A DNA stretch of 64,000 bases, taken from NCBI GenBank assembly GCA_016715885.1, contig JADJXL010000006.1, positions 20,750 through 84,749 of the forward strand, in the 5' to 3' direction. Positions within the stretch are counted from its first letter, which is position 1, and each line of letters begins with the position of its first letter. The position numbers and the translations under genes were made by a program. The stretch is from Polyangiaceae bacterium. GTDB taxonomy: Bacteria; Myxococcota_A; Polyangia; Polyangiales; Polyangiaceae. Of this stretch, positions 32,789 through 40,988 are shown piece after piece. Under the pieces are notes generated by a model that made no database searches, was not told the origin of the DNA, and worked only from the letters and a program-made list of their open reading frames with translations.

Positions 32789-33913
32789 ATGCTCTCCACG
32801 GAAGATTCTGTTGTCATAACTGGTATCGGTGCGGTCACTGCCTATGGCGTTGGCTTGAACGCGCTTCGGAAAGGACTATGTGATGGCAGAAGTGCAATTG
32901 CATCAGCGGGGCCGTTGCTTCCGGGGGTCGAGGATCGGGCAGTGGGACTCGTCCGCGACTTGTCAGAGTTTCAGCGTAAATTCCCCCAAATAAGACCACC
33001 GCTACCGTTCCCACTGACCCGCATGGCACTTCTCGCTGCCAAGGAAGCTATCGAGGATTCCAACCTTCCTCCTGCAGCTCGCCCAAGCACCGGAATCTTT
33101 CTCAATCGAAATCAGGGCGCAACCGCAGTCGTCGTCAAAGCTGCCGAGCCAATGTTCAGAGAGGGGCCTCAGCGGATGAGCCCACTAGCATTTTCACAGA
33201 GTGTCCAGAACGCCCCGCTCGGCGCGATATCGATTCACTTGGGTCTTCATGGCCCTCACATTCTCACAGTGGGCGGGGGCGCCTTCATGCTTGGATTCGA
33301 GGCGTTGCGATCCGGAGAAGCAGACGCCATTCTCTGCGGTGGTATCGACGAAGTCGAGGCCACTACGTTGCCTGCCGCAGAGGCTCTTGGATATCTCGCA
33401 AAGCCAGGGCAGGAGGGAGCCATAAAGGGAGAGGGGGCTGTGATGTGTTTGCTAGAGCGAGCTCATCACGCACGGCAACGAGGCGCGCAAGTCTATGCCG
33501 AACTCGCAAGTGTGGCTGTTGGATCGGATTCGGCGCTCGAAAAAATCGAAGAAGCAGATATCGCGTGCTGGGGGCGACCGACTGGCGCAGGAATAGCGCA
33601 ATTGTTGCGCGAGGTTCTAAATGATGCGGGCGTCCACATCGACGATGTGGCGCTAATGGTGGGCACTGCCAATGGCCAGCCCGCGATTGACGACGCAGAA
33701 AGCGAAGCAGCGGCGATCCTTGGCCTTAGTCGTACTCTGACGACTACGCTAAAAAAGCACATTGGCGAGGGTGCTGGTATGGCAGCGGCAGCATCTATCG
33801 CATGGGCAGCAGACTCCATTCGGCGCACTTCGTTGAAGAGAAACAGAGCGCCGGTGGCGCTCGTATTTAACATGGAGAATCACGCACTCTACTTTGGCGC
33901 CGTCCTTCGATAA
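32789..33913 (+). CDS. Ketosynthase-like protein without catalytic Cys/His (chain-length-factor-like)
   Basis: ATG at 32789, where the fold begins (VVITGIGAVTAYG). 374 residues of FabF/ketosynthase fold. At the active-site position the usual TACSS reads VGGGAF, so the nucleophile is Gly. HGTGTP is replaced by GTANGQP, and the KxxxGH motif keeps Lys but has Glu for His. A KS partner with such losses is typical of chain-length factors that pair with a catalytic KS, as in type II PKS and aryl polyene systems. The true KS is two genes downstream. 11 bp to the reductase gene. Confidence 0.85.
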   Translation: MLSTEDSVVITGIGAVTAYGVGLNALRKGLCDGRSAIASAGPLLPGVEDRAVGLVRDLSEFQRKFPQIRPPLPFPLTRMALLAAKEAIEDSNLPPAARPSTGIFLNRNQGATAVVVKAAEPMFREGPQRMSPLAFSQSVQNAPLGAISIHLGLHGPHILTVGGGAFMLGFEALRSGEADAILCGGIDEVEATTLPAAEALGYLAKPGQEGAIKGEGAVMCLLERAHHARQRGAQVYAELASVAVGSDSALEKIEEADIACWGRPTGAGIAQLLREVLNDAGVHIDDVALMVGTANGQPAIDDAESEAAAILGLSRTLTTTLKKHIGEGAGMAAAASIAWAADSIRRTSLKRNRAPVALVFNMENHALYFGAVLR

Positions 33914-33924
33914 AGGATCTGAAT

Positions 33925-34668
33925 ATGCATGACACAATTCAATCGAAGCGTGTGGCACTCGTCACTGGAGGCGCCCGCGGAATTGGTAGAGCAATATCGC
34001 TGGAACTAGCCAAAAATGGCTTTTGCGTTGTCGTGAACTATGAACGAAGCGAACAAGCTGCGGTCGACCTTCTCGACGAAATTGTTCGCTCGGGTGGCCA
34101 GGCGCATATGTTTCGTGCTGACGTAGCGGATTGGAACGCGGTTAGCCGTATGTTTCAATCCATAACCGAGGACTTTGGCCGCCTCGACGTGCTTGTCAAC
34201 AATGCGGGGGTGCTCCACGAAAGCTTGTTCGCGTTGACAAAGCTGGAGGATTTTTGGACTATCCTCAATACAAATTTGGGCGGAGTTGTCAACTGCTCTA
34301 AGATTGCAATTCCGCTGCTCATGCGCGAACGGAAAGGGCGAATCATCAACATTGCGTCGATTGCCGCAATGCATTGTAGCGTAGGTCTTTCCGCATATGC
34401 GACATCAAAGGCCGCCATCATTGCGCTGTCGAAAGTACTTGCCAGGGAACTAGCGCCTTCGGGAGTGACTGTAAACGTTGTTGCTCCTGGACTTGTCGAC
34501 ACCGAAATGGCGAGAAACAGGCGAAACGGAACAGTACGCTCGCAGCCAATTCCACGCATGGGGACACCAGAGGAAATCGCTGCTGTCGTCACGTTTTTGG
34601 CCACTGAAGCGCCGGCATATCTCACAGGCGAAGTGATCAAGGTTGATGGTGGCGCAGCAATTGGGTGA
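33925..34668 (+). CDS. 3-oxoacyl-ACP reductase (FabG-like SDR)
   Basis: A 247-residue short-chain dehydrogenase. The NADPH-binding motif TGGARGIG is near the N-terminus, NNAG at about 88-91, catalytic Ser in NIAS, and YATSK with catalytic Tyr and Lys. It has the length and sequence of FabG (ending YLTGEVIKVDGGAAIG). It would reduce the beta-keto group after each condensation. Located between the KS-like partner and the catalytic KS; overlaps neither (7 bp to the next start). Confidence 0.92.
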   Translation: MHDTIQSKRVALVTGGARGIGRAISLELAKNGFCVVVNYERSEQAAVDLLDEIVRSGGQAHMFRADVADWNAVSRMFQSITEDFGRLDVLVNNAGVLHESLFALTKLEDFWTILNTNLGGVVNCSKIAIPLLMRERKGRIINIASIAAMHCSVGLSAYATSKAAIIALSKVLARELAPSGVTVNVVAPGLVDTEMARNRRNGTVRSQPIPRMGTPEEIAAVVTFLATEAPAYLTGEVIKVDGGAAIG

Positions 34669-34675
34669 GGATGTC

Positions 34676-35923
34676 ATGTCAGATCGCATTGTCATTACGG
34701 GTCTGGGCCTTTGGACGTGCTTTGGTCGGGGAACAGAGCCCCTACTTTCCGCAATGCGACGCGGTGATCGAGGATTTCGCCCGGTGCGAGGCATGCTGTT
34801 CGACGATCATCCGTTTTTTCCAACAAAGATGGCTATGCAGATCGAGCCCGAACCGCCATCAATGTGGGATAACGCCAGGCGAGCAGTCGATTGGCCGAGC
34901 ACTCTGGCTGTTGAGACGGCTCTCGATGCGTATGAAGCAGCGGAGATTCCCGCTGGAATGTACGACAAACGCCGCGTTGGAGTGCTCAATGGTACGTCAC
35001 ACGGCGCGAACCATGGACTTTTGGAATTTGTCAGACAACGTGTTGTAGAAGGTCGCGTCCCAGACGCATCCCTTGTCGCTCGATCAGCGTCATGGGTTGG
35101 CAGGAGCATTGCAGCGCGGATCAATGCGCGCGGCGTCAATCTAACAATTAATACTGCTTGCTCGTCCGGCCTCAATGCATTCGGTCTTGCGGCACGATTA
35201 CTTCGATCCCACCGAATCGATTGCGCATTAGCGGGCGGGAATGACACGTTTTCTTTGCTGAGTTTCGCCGGTTTCAGCAGTTTGCGTGCAATTGATCCGA
35301 ATGGCTGTCAACCATTCGATGTGCAACGACAAGGCATGTCTCTTGGCGACGGAGCCGCGTATTGTGTACTTGAACGAGAAAGCGAAGCGCGCAGTCGTGG
35401 CGCGCGCATCCTTGCGGCAATTACGGGATATCGAAGTGCTGGAGACGGCCATCATGCAACCGCACCCGACCCCGAGGGTAAGGGCGCAATGGAAGTCATG
35501 TCGAGTGCGCTTGCCGAGGATGGCCATGCCGAAGATTTAGCGCTTGTCTCGGCACATGGGACTGGAACGCCGGCAAACGATAGCGCAGAACTTCGCGCAA
35601 TTTCTTCAGTAGTCGAAGCATTTGCGATTCCGGGCCCAATTCATGTCTCATCTATCAAGAGCCAAGTAGGGCACACGCTTGGAGCAGCGGGCGCCATTCA
35701 GGTTATTGCTGCCATACTGTGCATGCATGATAGACTCGTACCGGGCACTATTGGGCTTCGTACGCCATTGTCACATACACCGCCGCTCAATTTGCCAAAA
35801 GAACCGCAAGCTGGCGATATTCCGTTGGCGCTTTGCAATTCATTAGGATTTGGTGGCAGTGTTGCCTCGTTGTGTTTGCGGCGAATCAATGAGCCATTTG
35901 TCGTCTCCCATTCGTCCACGTGA
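34676..35923 (+). CDS. Catalytic beta-ketoacyl-ACP synthase (FabF-like)
   Basis: 415 residues from MSDRIVITGLG, with gagg 6 nt before the ATG. All catalytic residues are present: Cys162 in NTACSSG, His294 in HGTGTP, Lys328 and His333 in KSQVGHTLGAAG. It would carry out decarboxylative condensation on the ACP in this cluster, probably as a heterodimer with the degenerate KS upstream. Confidence 0.92.
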   Translation: MSDRIVITGLGLWTCFGRGTEPLLSAMRRGDRGFRPVRGMLFDDHPFFPTKMAMQIEPEPPSMWDNARRAVDWPSTLAVETALDAYEAAEIPAGMYDKRRVGVLNGTSHGANHGLLEFVRQRVVEGRVPDASLVARSASWVGRSIAARINARGVNLTINTACSSGLNAFGLAARLLRSHRIDCALAGGNDTFSLLSFAGFSSLRAIDPNGCQPFDVQRQGMSLGDGAAYCVLERESEARSRGARILAAITGYRSAGDGHHATAPDPEGKGAMEVMSSALAEDGHAEDLALVSAHGTGTPANDSAELRAISSVVEAFAIPGPIHVSSIKSQVGHTLGAAGAIQVIAAILCMHDRLVPGTIGLRTPLSHTPPLNLPKEPQAGDIPLALCNSLGFGGSVASLCLRRINEPFVVSHSST

Positions 35924-35932
35924 GGTCTCGTC

Positions 35933-36202
35933 ATGAATCTACCGGAACACATTGCGAAGATCATCATTGAGCGGCTCGAACTTGAGGGCTTCGATGCCCA
36001 GACATTTCCGAAAGACATGCTCCTGTTTGCCCCTGACGAACACGGTGGCCTGGGGCTCGACTCTTTGGCCAGCCTCGAGATCATTGCAGGGCTCTCTACA
36101 GAATTCTCCCTGCCATTTGACGACGTTGCCGAAGACGACTTTCACACGGTAAACACCTTAGCGGCGTACGTGGAACGTAAGAAGAAAGAACAAGCGCCAT
36201 GA
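35933..36202 (+). CDS. Acyl carrier protein
   Basis: An 89-residue acidic helical protein with the phosphopantetheine site in LGLDSLAS (Ser about residue 45). It is 9 bp after the KS gene and overlaps the next by 4 bp (ATGA). It is clearly the carrier for this cluster. Its C-terminus is basic (ERKKKEQAP), unusual for housekeeping ACPs. Confidence 0.9.
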   Translation: MNLPEHIAKIIIERLELEGFDAQTFPKDMLLFAPDEHGGLGLDSLASLEIIAGLSTEFSLPFDDVAEDDFHTVNTLAAYVERKKKEQAP

Positions 36203-37560
36203 ACATCGATTTTCTCGGACATGCGATGTTACTCATTCGGGGAGCGGAAGGAACCATCCTCTTCGATCCACTCTTTTTCGGAGCCCACCACGAAGGCCTC
36301 TATGAGGTATATCCACGGCGGGAGCTAGATATCGAACAATTACCGCCATTGGATGCCGTCTTTTTAAGCCAGGCGCGCCTCGACCATTTCGATTTGCATT
36401 CAATGGCGCTCATGCCACGGGAGTTACCTATATACTGCGCCGCGGATTCGCTGCTCCTTGCCTGCCTCGACGGTCTTGGTTTTTTGCGGATCCGCCCATT
36501 GCGCAATCTTGAACCCGTTACAATCGGGTCGCTGGAAATCATCCCAACGCCCGGTGCGGCAGATACAATCCAGCACGGATTTATCGTTCGCGATGGTAAC
36601 ATCGTTCTGTGGAACCTTGTGGATACGAACCCACCGCTCTCCGTCATTGCCGAAATTCGATTGCGTTTCCCCGAGATCCATCTCGCCATTGTACCGTGGC
36701 AACCACTCCAGGATCAATTGGTGGCTATCGGCGGTGCGCGTCAGTTCCCCTATGAAATGTATGGGACCATAATTTCCACGGCGCTCCAGATCGGTGCACG
36801 CTCTCTCGTGCCTGGCTCGTGTGGATTTCGAGCCACCGGGCACCACGCGTGGCTAAATCACGTGCTGTTTCCGATCACGCGAACGCGCTTTGTTGAGGAC
36901 GTCGTTCGTGCGAACCCGGCATGGGATTCACAAATTTTCGAGATGGATTCTGGGGACAGAATTGTACTTACACAGGATGTCGTTGGCGTTCAAAAAAATC
37001 AGGTCGAATACTGCAAATCGGGACCATACCGCTGGGAAGAGCTTGCATATCGGCCGGATGATGCTGGCTGCCAGGTCAACGAACACCGAGGCGAACTCTT
37101 CTCTATAGCATCAAGCTTGCCATTCGTCAGCGCATTTTTCGAGGACCACATGCTGCGAATTGTTAATCAGGAACGCACGCTCTTCGAGGGGCACCGGCGC
37201 CTGCATGTGCGGCAGCAGTTCGACATTGTATTCGCAGATGGACGCCGCTCCTGGACATGGGCCTTTTCTGGCGAGCATTGCGTATGCACGCCAGGACAAT
37301 GCGCATTGGCAGACGTTTCGAGCATTCTTACAGCGAGTTTGTTGACTGGTCTAGTGGCTGGAACTGTTTCTTGGGACTTTGCAAGCGCTAGTGGAGATTA
37401 CCGCCATTACAGTGGCATACATGCAGTAAGTGCATGCGGCGTGTACGCTCCTCTAGGCGCCAGGCTCGAGGATCCGCTTAGCGTTGTGTTTGGGGCACGA
37501 TCAACGCGCGAAAAGTGGTTTGCAGAGCAGATCGAACGCCTACTCACCGCAGGCACATAA
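36199..37560 (+). CDS. Metallo-beta-lactamase-fold protein with degenerate metal site
   Basis: 453 residues. The first 270 follow the UlaG-like beta-lactamase fold (IDFLGHAMLLI, ILFDPLFF, then DAVFLSQARLDHFDL). The canonical HxHxDH loop reads SQARLDH, so the first two metal His are lost while the DH pair remains. Later HH in GHHAWLNH may still bind something. The last 180 residues are a separate mixed domain. Overlap with the ACP gene implies coupling. It may be a non-hydrolytic partner or act on the ACP-bound product; unknown. Confidence 0.7.
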   Translation: MNIDFLGHAMLLIRGAEGTILFDPLFFGAHHEGLYEVYPRRELDIEQLPPLDAVFLSQARLDHFDLHSMALMPRELPIYCAADSLLLACLDGLGFLRIRPLRNLEPVTIGSLEIIPTPGAADTIQHGFIVRDGNIVLWNLVDTNPPLSVIAEIRLRFPEIHLAIVPWQPLQDQLVAIGGARQFPYEMYGTIISTALQIGARSLVPGSCGFRATGHHAWLNHVLFPITRTRFVEDVVRANPAWDSQIFEMDSGDRIVLTQDVVGVQKNQVEYCKSGPYRWEELAYRPDDAGCQVNEHRGELFSIASSLPFVSAFFEDHMLRIVNQERTLFEGHRRLHVRQQFDIVFADGRRSWTWAFSGEHCVCTPGQCALADVSSILTASLLTGLVAGTVSWDFASASGDYRHYSGIHAVSACGVYAPLGARLEDPLSVVFGARSTREKWFAEQIERLLTAGT

Positions 37561-37606
37561 TGCCCCAAAGGCTCGTCCGAGAATGGGCTCGGACGTTGGA
37601 AAGGCA

Positions 37607-38041
37607 ATGCTCATGTTCGACGAAAAGACAAAAAAAGAATTGCTCGATCAACTGGGGGCAAACGCAGCCGCCGCTGCGGCCGCCGCCTCATCGGCTGCCG
37701 CAATTGCTGGTTTGCTCTCGTCCGCATCGAAGCCCAGCGCACGGATCAAAGTCAATGTGGACCCGCGCACTCCGATGACGTTCACGCTCCCCGAACAACG
37801 GCTCGGTGAGAAGCAAATGCTTCAGCTCCGTGTCGTCAAGGATTCAAAGGGGTTTCGGGTGGTTGACCCGCGCATTGCTGGAAATGCAGCAAGTGCACCC
37901 GAATTTGGCGTTCATCAAGATGCCGCAGGCATGAACCTGGCTGTCGTTCGCGAAGGCGATTTGCTCCACGTGTATGGTGTGAATGCGTTTACGGGCGACA
38001 CGCAAGATCTCATGAAATGCATCGCGGCGGAACAAGCATAG
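37607..38041 (+). CDS. Small unknown protein of the cluster with Ala-rich hydrophobic helix
   Basis: ATG at 37607, with ggaaagg 3 nt before it (earlier in-frame starts exist). The 144-residue product begins MLMFDEKTKKELLDQLGANAA, has a 28-residue Ala-rich helix (membrane or coiled), then a beta-rich domain (MTFTLPEQRLGEKQMLQLRVV). No family recognised. Position in the operon suggests an accessory role in product assembly or export. Confidence 0.65.
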   Translation: MLMFDEKTKKELLDQLGANAAAAAAAASSAAAIAGLLSSASKPSARIKVNVDPRTPMTFTLPEQRLGEKQMLQLRVVKDSKGFRVVDPRIAGNAASAPEFGVHQDAAGMNLAVVREGDLLHVYGVNAFTGDTQDLMKCIAAEQA

Positions 38042-38242
38042 TACTCGAGCAACGTTCGGTACTGTAGTGTAGGATCCCGCACCGGTGCAGCGCGATATCG
38101 ACGGACGCGTTTCGTGGTTGGGGCCGGTGCGGTGTCCACTTGCACGACAATCGCATTGATTATCGCGGTTTGTGTCAATGCAGAGTATCGGCAATACTCG
38201 GTTTGTCAAGCATCAACTGATGGTGCCCATGGAGGTCTCTCG

Positions 38243-39457
38243 ATGAACACCGAACAGACAACCATTCCCGCCGTGCGCGCTAGATGGTTGGCGTTGCGTG
38301 ACGAATTACGCCAAATGCGTCAAAACGAATCCCTGCGACGCTCCGTTGAGGCCCGTGCAGACCTTTGCCGCATGGGTGTCGCAATGGCTTTTTCTCACGA
38401 ACTCCCTCGAAACACTGTCGTACGAATCGCTGATCAAGCGAATCGGCGCCATTATCTTCACAATCGTATCTTCCGGGAACTCGACATTAGGGAGCCGTTT
38501 GATATGGAAGGTCGTGAGCATCTTGATGCCGCACTCTTGGCAGGGCAAGGAGCCATTATCGTGCCAGCGCATTTCGGACGTTATCGCTCGATACCGCAAG
38601 CGCTGTTCGACATCGGCCTTTCAGTGACACTCCTAGTGGACGCCCCAAACACGACAGTGCTTTCTAGCATGGTGCAAATGGACGCCTGGCAGCAATCCTT
38701 CGTTGGGACGGGCCCCGAATCATTTGCTGTCGTAAGCAGCCGAGATGTATGCTCGTTGTGGTCACTTGCCCGCGCACTTGCAGCAGGGCGTGTGGTGATT
38801 GCGTTTGCAGACGGGAATTCCGGCATCAATGGTTATGCTCACGACCGCGGCAGTATCTATCTTCCTTTTTTGAGTCGTACCATTTCTGCCCGCACCGGAA
38901 TCGCGGCACTTGCTGTACATGCGAACGTTCCCATGATTCCTGTTCGTGCTCGGGAACGGGCAGGCAGGCCCCCCCTGCTTTGCTTTTATCCGCCCATCAG
39001 GGCAGAGAACCACGAAGACAAAACGACGTTTCGCGAACGTGGTACTAGGGCTCTTTACAAGTGGTTGGAGAAATGTATTCGCGAGTCGCCTTCACATTGG
39101 GAGGAATGGTCGACGTTCACGCGCTGGGTCATTCCCACATCTTTGGTAAACGAGACGCGAATGGCACCAGTTCTGGTGCCTCAGGCGCTTCCTGCCCTAG
39201 CGGGCAAATTCTTGACGATAGCCGGTCCGTACTACTGGGTATCTTCGACACGTGGCACACGAGCTGTCTTCGACGTCGAACGCTTGCAATGCGTGAGCGA
39301 CGATCAGCATATGGTAGATCTTGTCCTCGCTGCGGAATCTGGGACAGGCGCACTGGAATGGGCAAATCGATACGCAAATTCAGCATTTGCGCTCGATGTT
39401 CTGGCCCGTGCCATTGCAGGCGGAATTGTAACGCTGACCCGGCGAGGTATCGCGTAG
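38243..39457 (+). CDS. LpxL/HtrB-like acyltransferase
   Basis: 404 residues; ggagg 7 nt before ATG 38243. The middle matches the lipid-A-type acyltransferase family: GQGAIIVPAHFGRY (His of the HX4D-type motif; the acidic partner is not in the usual place), FADGNSGINGYAHDRGSIYLPF, and GIAALAVHANVPMIPV. A C-terminal 90-residue extension is unusual. In aryl polyene clusters a similar enzyme attaches the acyl chain to a lipid or glycan carrier; the same role is inferred here. Confidence 0.78.
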   Translation: MNTEQTTIPAVRARWLALRDELRQMRQNESLRRSVEARADLCRMGVAMAFSHELPRNTVVRIADQANRRHYLHNRIFRELDIREPFDMEGREHLDAALLAGQGAIIVPAHFGRYRSIPQALFDIGLSVTLLVDAPNTTVLSSMVQMDAWQQSFVGTGPESFAVVSSRDVCSLWSLARALAAGRVVIAFADGNSGINGYAHDRGSIYLPFLSRTISARTGIAALAVHANVPMIPVRARERAGRPPLLCFYPPIRAENHEDKTTFRERGTRALYKWLEKCIRESPSHWEEWSTFTRWVIPTSLVNETRMAPVLVPQALPALAGKFLTIAGPYYWVSSTRGTRAVFDVERLQCVSDDQHMVDLVLAAESGTGALEWANRYANSAFALDVLARAIAGGIVTLTRRGIA

Positions 39458-39462
39458 TATGC

Positions 39463-39912
39463 TCATACTTCTCCCACGGTTGGTTTGTGTTGCCCGAGCG
39501 ATAGCGATATTTTGGCTTTGGCGACCATGTCTTCTCCAACGTGCACTGCTGCGTCGAATCGAAACAATGATCCTGCCCTGACGTCGAGTTCTGCCGAATA
39601 GACTATCGTCGTGCCTGGCTTAACAGGACGGAAAAACCGGGCACGATCAACTGCTGCCAGTACGCCGACTGCGCTGCCGTCCTTTGGGCCAAGAGATCGC
39701 GCGAGAATACCGCAGGTCTGTGTCATCCCTTCAATGAGCAGCACTCCGGGCACCAGGGGATCACCAGGAAAGTGTGCATTGGTCCAAGGTTCCTGCAAAG
39801 GTATGGCGCGCGATGCTACAATACGGCGGGTATCAATCGATAACACCTCATCCACAAATAGAAAACACTCCCCGTGTGGTAAGACCTTTCTTGGGTGAAT
39901 CGGTTCGTGCAT
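39463..39912 (-). CDS. 3-hydroxyacyl-ACP dehydratase (FabZ/ApeI-like hot-dog fold)
   Basis: 149 residues from MHEPIHPRKVLPHG. It has the FabZ signature AHFPGDPLVPGVLLIEGMTQ with catalytic His and, downstream, Glu. It is encoded convergently, with its stop 5 bp from the acyltransferase stop, so it is expressed from its own promoter in about 39920-40110. It completes KS, KR, DH and ACP but no enoyl reductase is present, which fits an unsaturated (polyene) product. Confidence 0.9.
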   Translation of the reverse strand: MHEPIHPRKVLPHGECFLFVDEVLSIDTRRIVASRAIPLQEPWTNAHFPGDPLVPGVLLIEGMTQTCGILARSLGPKDGSAVGVLAAVDRARFFRPVKPGTTIVYSAELDVRAGSLFRFDAAVHVGEDMVAKAKISLSLGQHKPTVGEV

Positions 39913-40051
39913 AAGACCTCGATTCATTGCGAACAGATGCAACTGCATTGTGAGTATGTCAGACGTTCCGAATTGGTCAAGGTCAACAGATATTGGAATA
40001 TCAGCTCCCTTATGTCAACAAGGGGCCGTTTCAGAAAATGGCAAATTGTAT

Positions 40052-40087
40052 GCCACGATTTTTTCCGTTTTCCAAAACGACCCTGAC
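40052..40087 (-). repeat. Dispersed element of about 38 bp, copy 3 (minus)
   Basis: Read on the minus strand: gtcagggtcgttttggaaaa followed by cggaaaaaatcgtggc. It shares gaaaacggaaaaa(a)tcg with the copies at 16649 and 48519 and adjoins the broken end of the parA fragment. Confidence 0.5.
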
Positions 40088-40114
40088 TGCGACCAGCTTT
40101 GCCGCGTGAGGGTG

Positions 40115-40224
40115 AGTCACAATTTGAGTGCAACACGCGATGCTCACGTTGCGCGAGTTCGTTTGCGAACAAGGTCGATAGCGTGGTCTTTTCTACGGCG
40201 CGTTTGAAGTTCATCACCGCGATA
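40115..40224 (-). pseudogene. 5' fragment of a parA gene
   Basis: About 110 bp nearly identical to the start of the intact parA (51690-51799), reading IAVMNFKRAVEKTTLSTLFANELAQR. The start codon segment is deleted and the Walker A glycines (GGVGKTT) have become RAVEKTT. Similarity stops abruptly after the codons for DCD. Its upstream operator pair (40231-40307) is retained. Confidence 0.88.
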
Positions 40225-40230
40225 GCCTGC

Positions 40231-40307
40231 GTACAGATGTACATGCAAGGTAGAAGGTGGATCTAGAATGCAGTCGATTGAGTGCAGTGTTGTGTGGACA
40301 GATGTCC
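40231..40307. promoter_or_regulatory. Operator pair of the parA fragment, 65 bp apart
   Basis: gtacagatgtac (40231-40242, a perfect palindrome with a 2-bp centre) and ggacagatgtcc (40296-40307, also perfect). On the minus strand the proximal copy follows ttgcat directly, as in the intact parA promoter. The interior has ctagaat in common with the other parA-type copies. Confidence 0.85.
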
Positions 40308-40320
40308 GCAAAGCAGGCGC

Positions 40321-40440
40321 ACGTTGGCTTGACGTACTTGCTTGGCAAGTGCGAGCCTACGGGAGGCGTGGCCATTGGGACGGTCAGAAGGAAGACACGG
40401 ATGCTGTGACGTGTTTGGTGAGGGGGCGGGGCGAAGTAGC
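40321..40440 (+). pseudogene. Decayed 3' fragment of a Cys-rich secreted protein gene
   Basis: Reads LTYLLGKCEPTGGVAIGTV before a frameshift, matching LTYVPGKCEPTGGLAIGTV at the end of the gene at 30989-32194; DNA similarity continues to near that gene's stop. Only the last 40 codons remain. It lies between two operator pairs. Confidence 0.85.
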
Positions 40441-40485
40441 AGTTGGCAGATGTACGACAGTGGCCGACCGTCGCGCCCAACGTGC

Positions 40486-40553
40486 GGACATCTGTACATG
40501 TCCGGATATGAAAACTCTATTTAGATAGGTTATGTTCTTGTGTACAGATGTCC
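40486..40553. promoter_or_regulatory. Operator-like pair, 56 bp apart, perfect inverted repeat
   Basis: ggacatctgtac (40486-40497) and gtacagatgtcc (40542-40553); with one flanking base they make a 13-bp perfect inverted repeat around an AT-rich interior (gaaaactctatttagatagg). It precedes the RHS gene leader. Confidence 0.8.
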
Positions 40554-40988
40554 TCGAACGCAGCGCTCGACATTCGACCGAGAGCATCGACGTCAGTGAT
40601 CTGTGTCACCGCTTCGGGAAAATCGCCCGGCCCTCGAAAAAAGTTTCGGGATTTGCCCTCTACCGCGCCCTAGACAAGTAGAGCGTGCGGATCTCCCCTT
40701 CGAGCTCTCCCAAAAGTGCGTCCGACTTTTCGGGCTGCGGGCAATAGCCTCGCACCGCACTCTACGTTGGCGCGGAAGCAGCACATCGTCGGGCCATGCC
40801 AGAGACGCAACTTCCCCACCACATTTGCTAAGGGCAGTCGGGGCGACAAAAACCGAAACTTTTTTCAAACGTCGGTCGATTTTTCAAATCCGGTTACCTG
40901 CTTCACGAATCGGCGCAGGTGACGGCAACCTGTTGCGCGCCAACACACACGACCCCTTTTCCCGTATCCTCGACGCTGGGAGGTTCCC
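40554..40988. other. 435-bp leader of the RHS gene
   Basis: No credible gene. Short frames here lack ribosome-binding sites. A promoter for the RHS gene is expected; I could not identify hexamers with confidence. Just before the RHS start is gctgggaggttcccatg, providing a gggagg ribosome-binding site. Confidence 0.5.
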
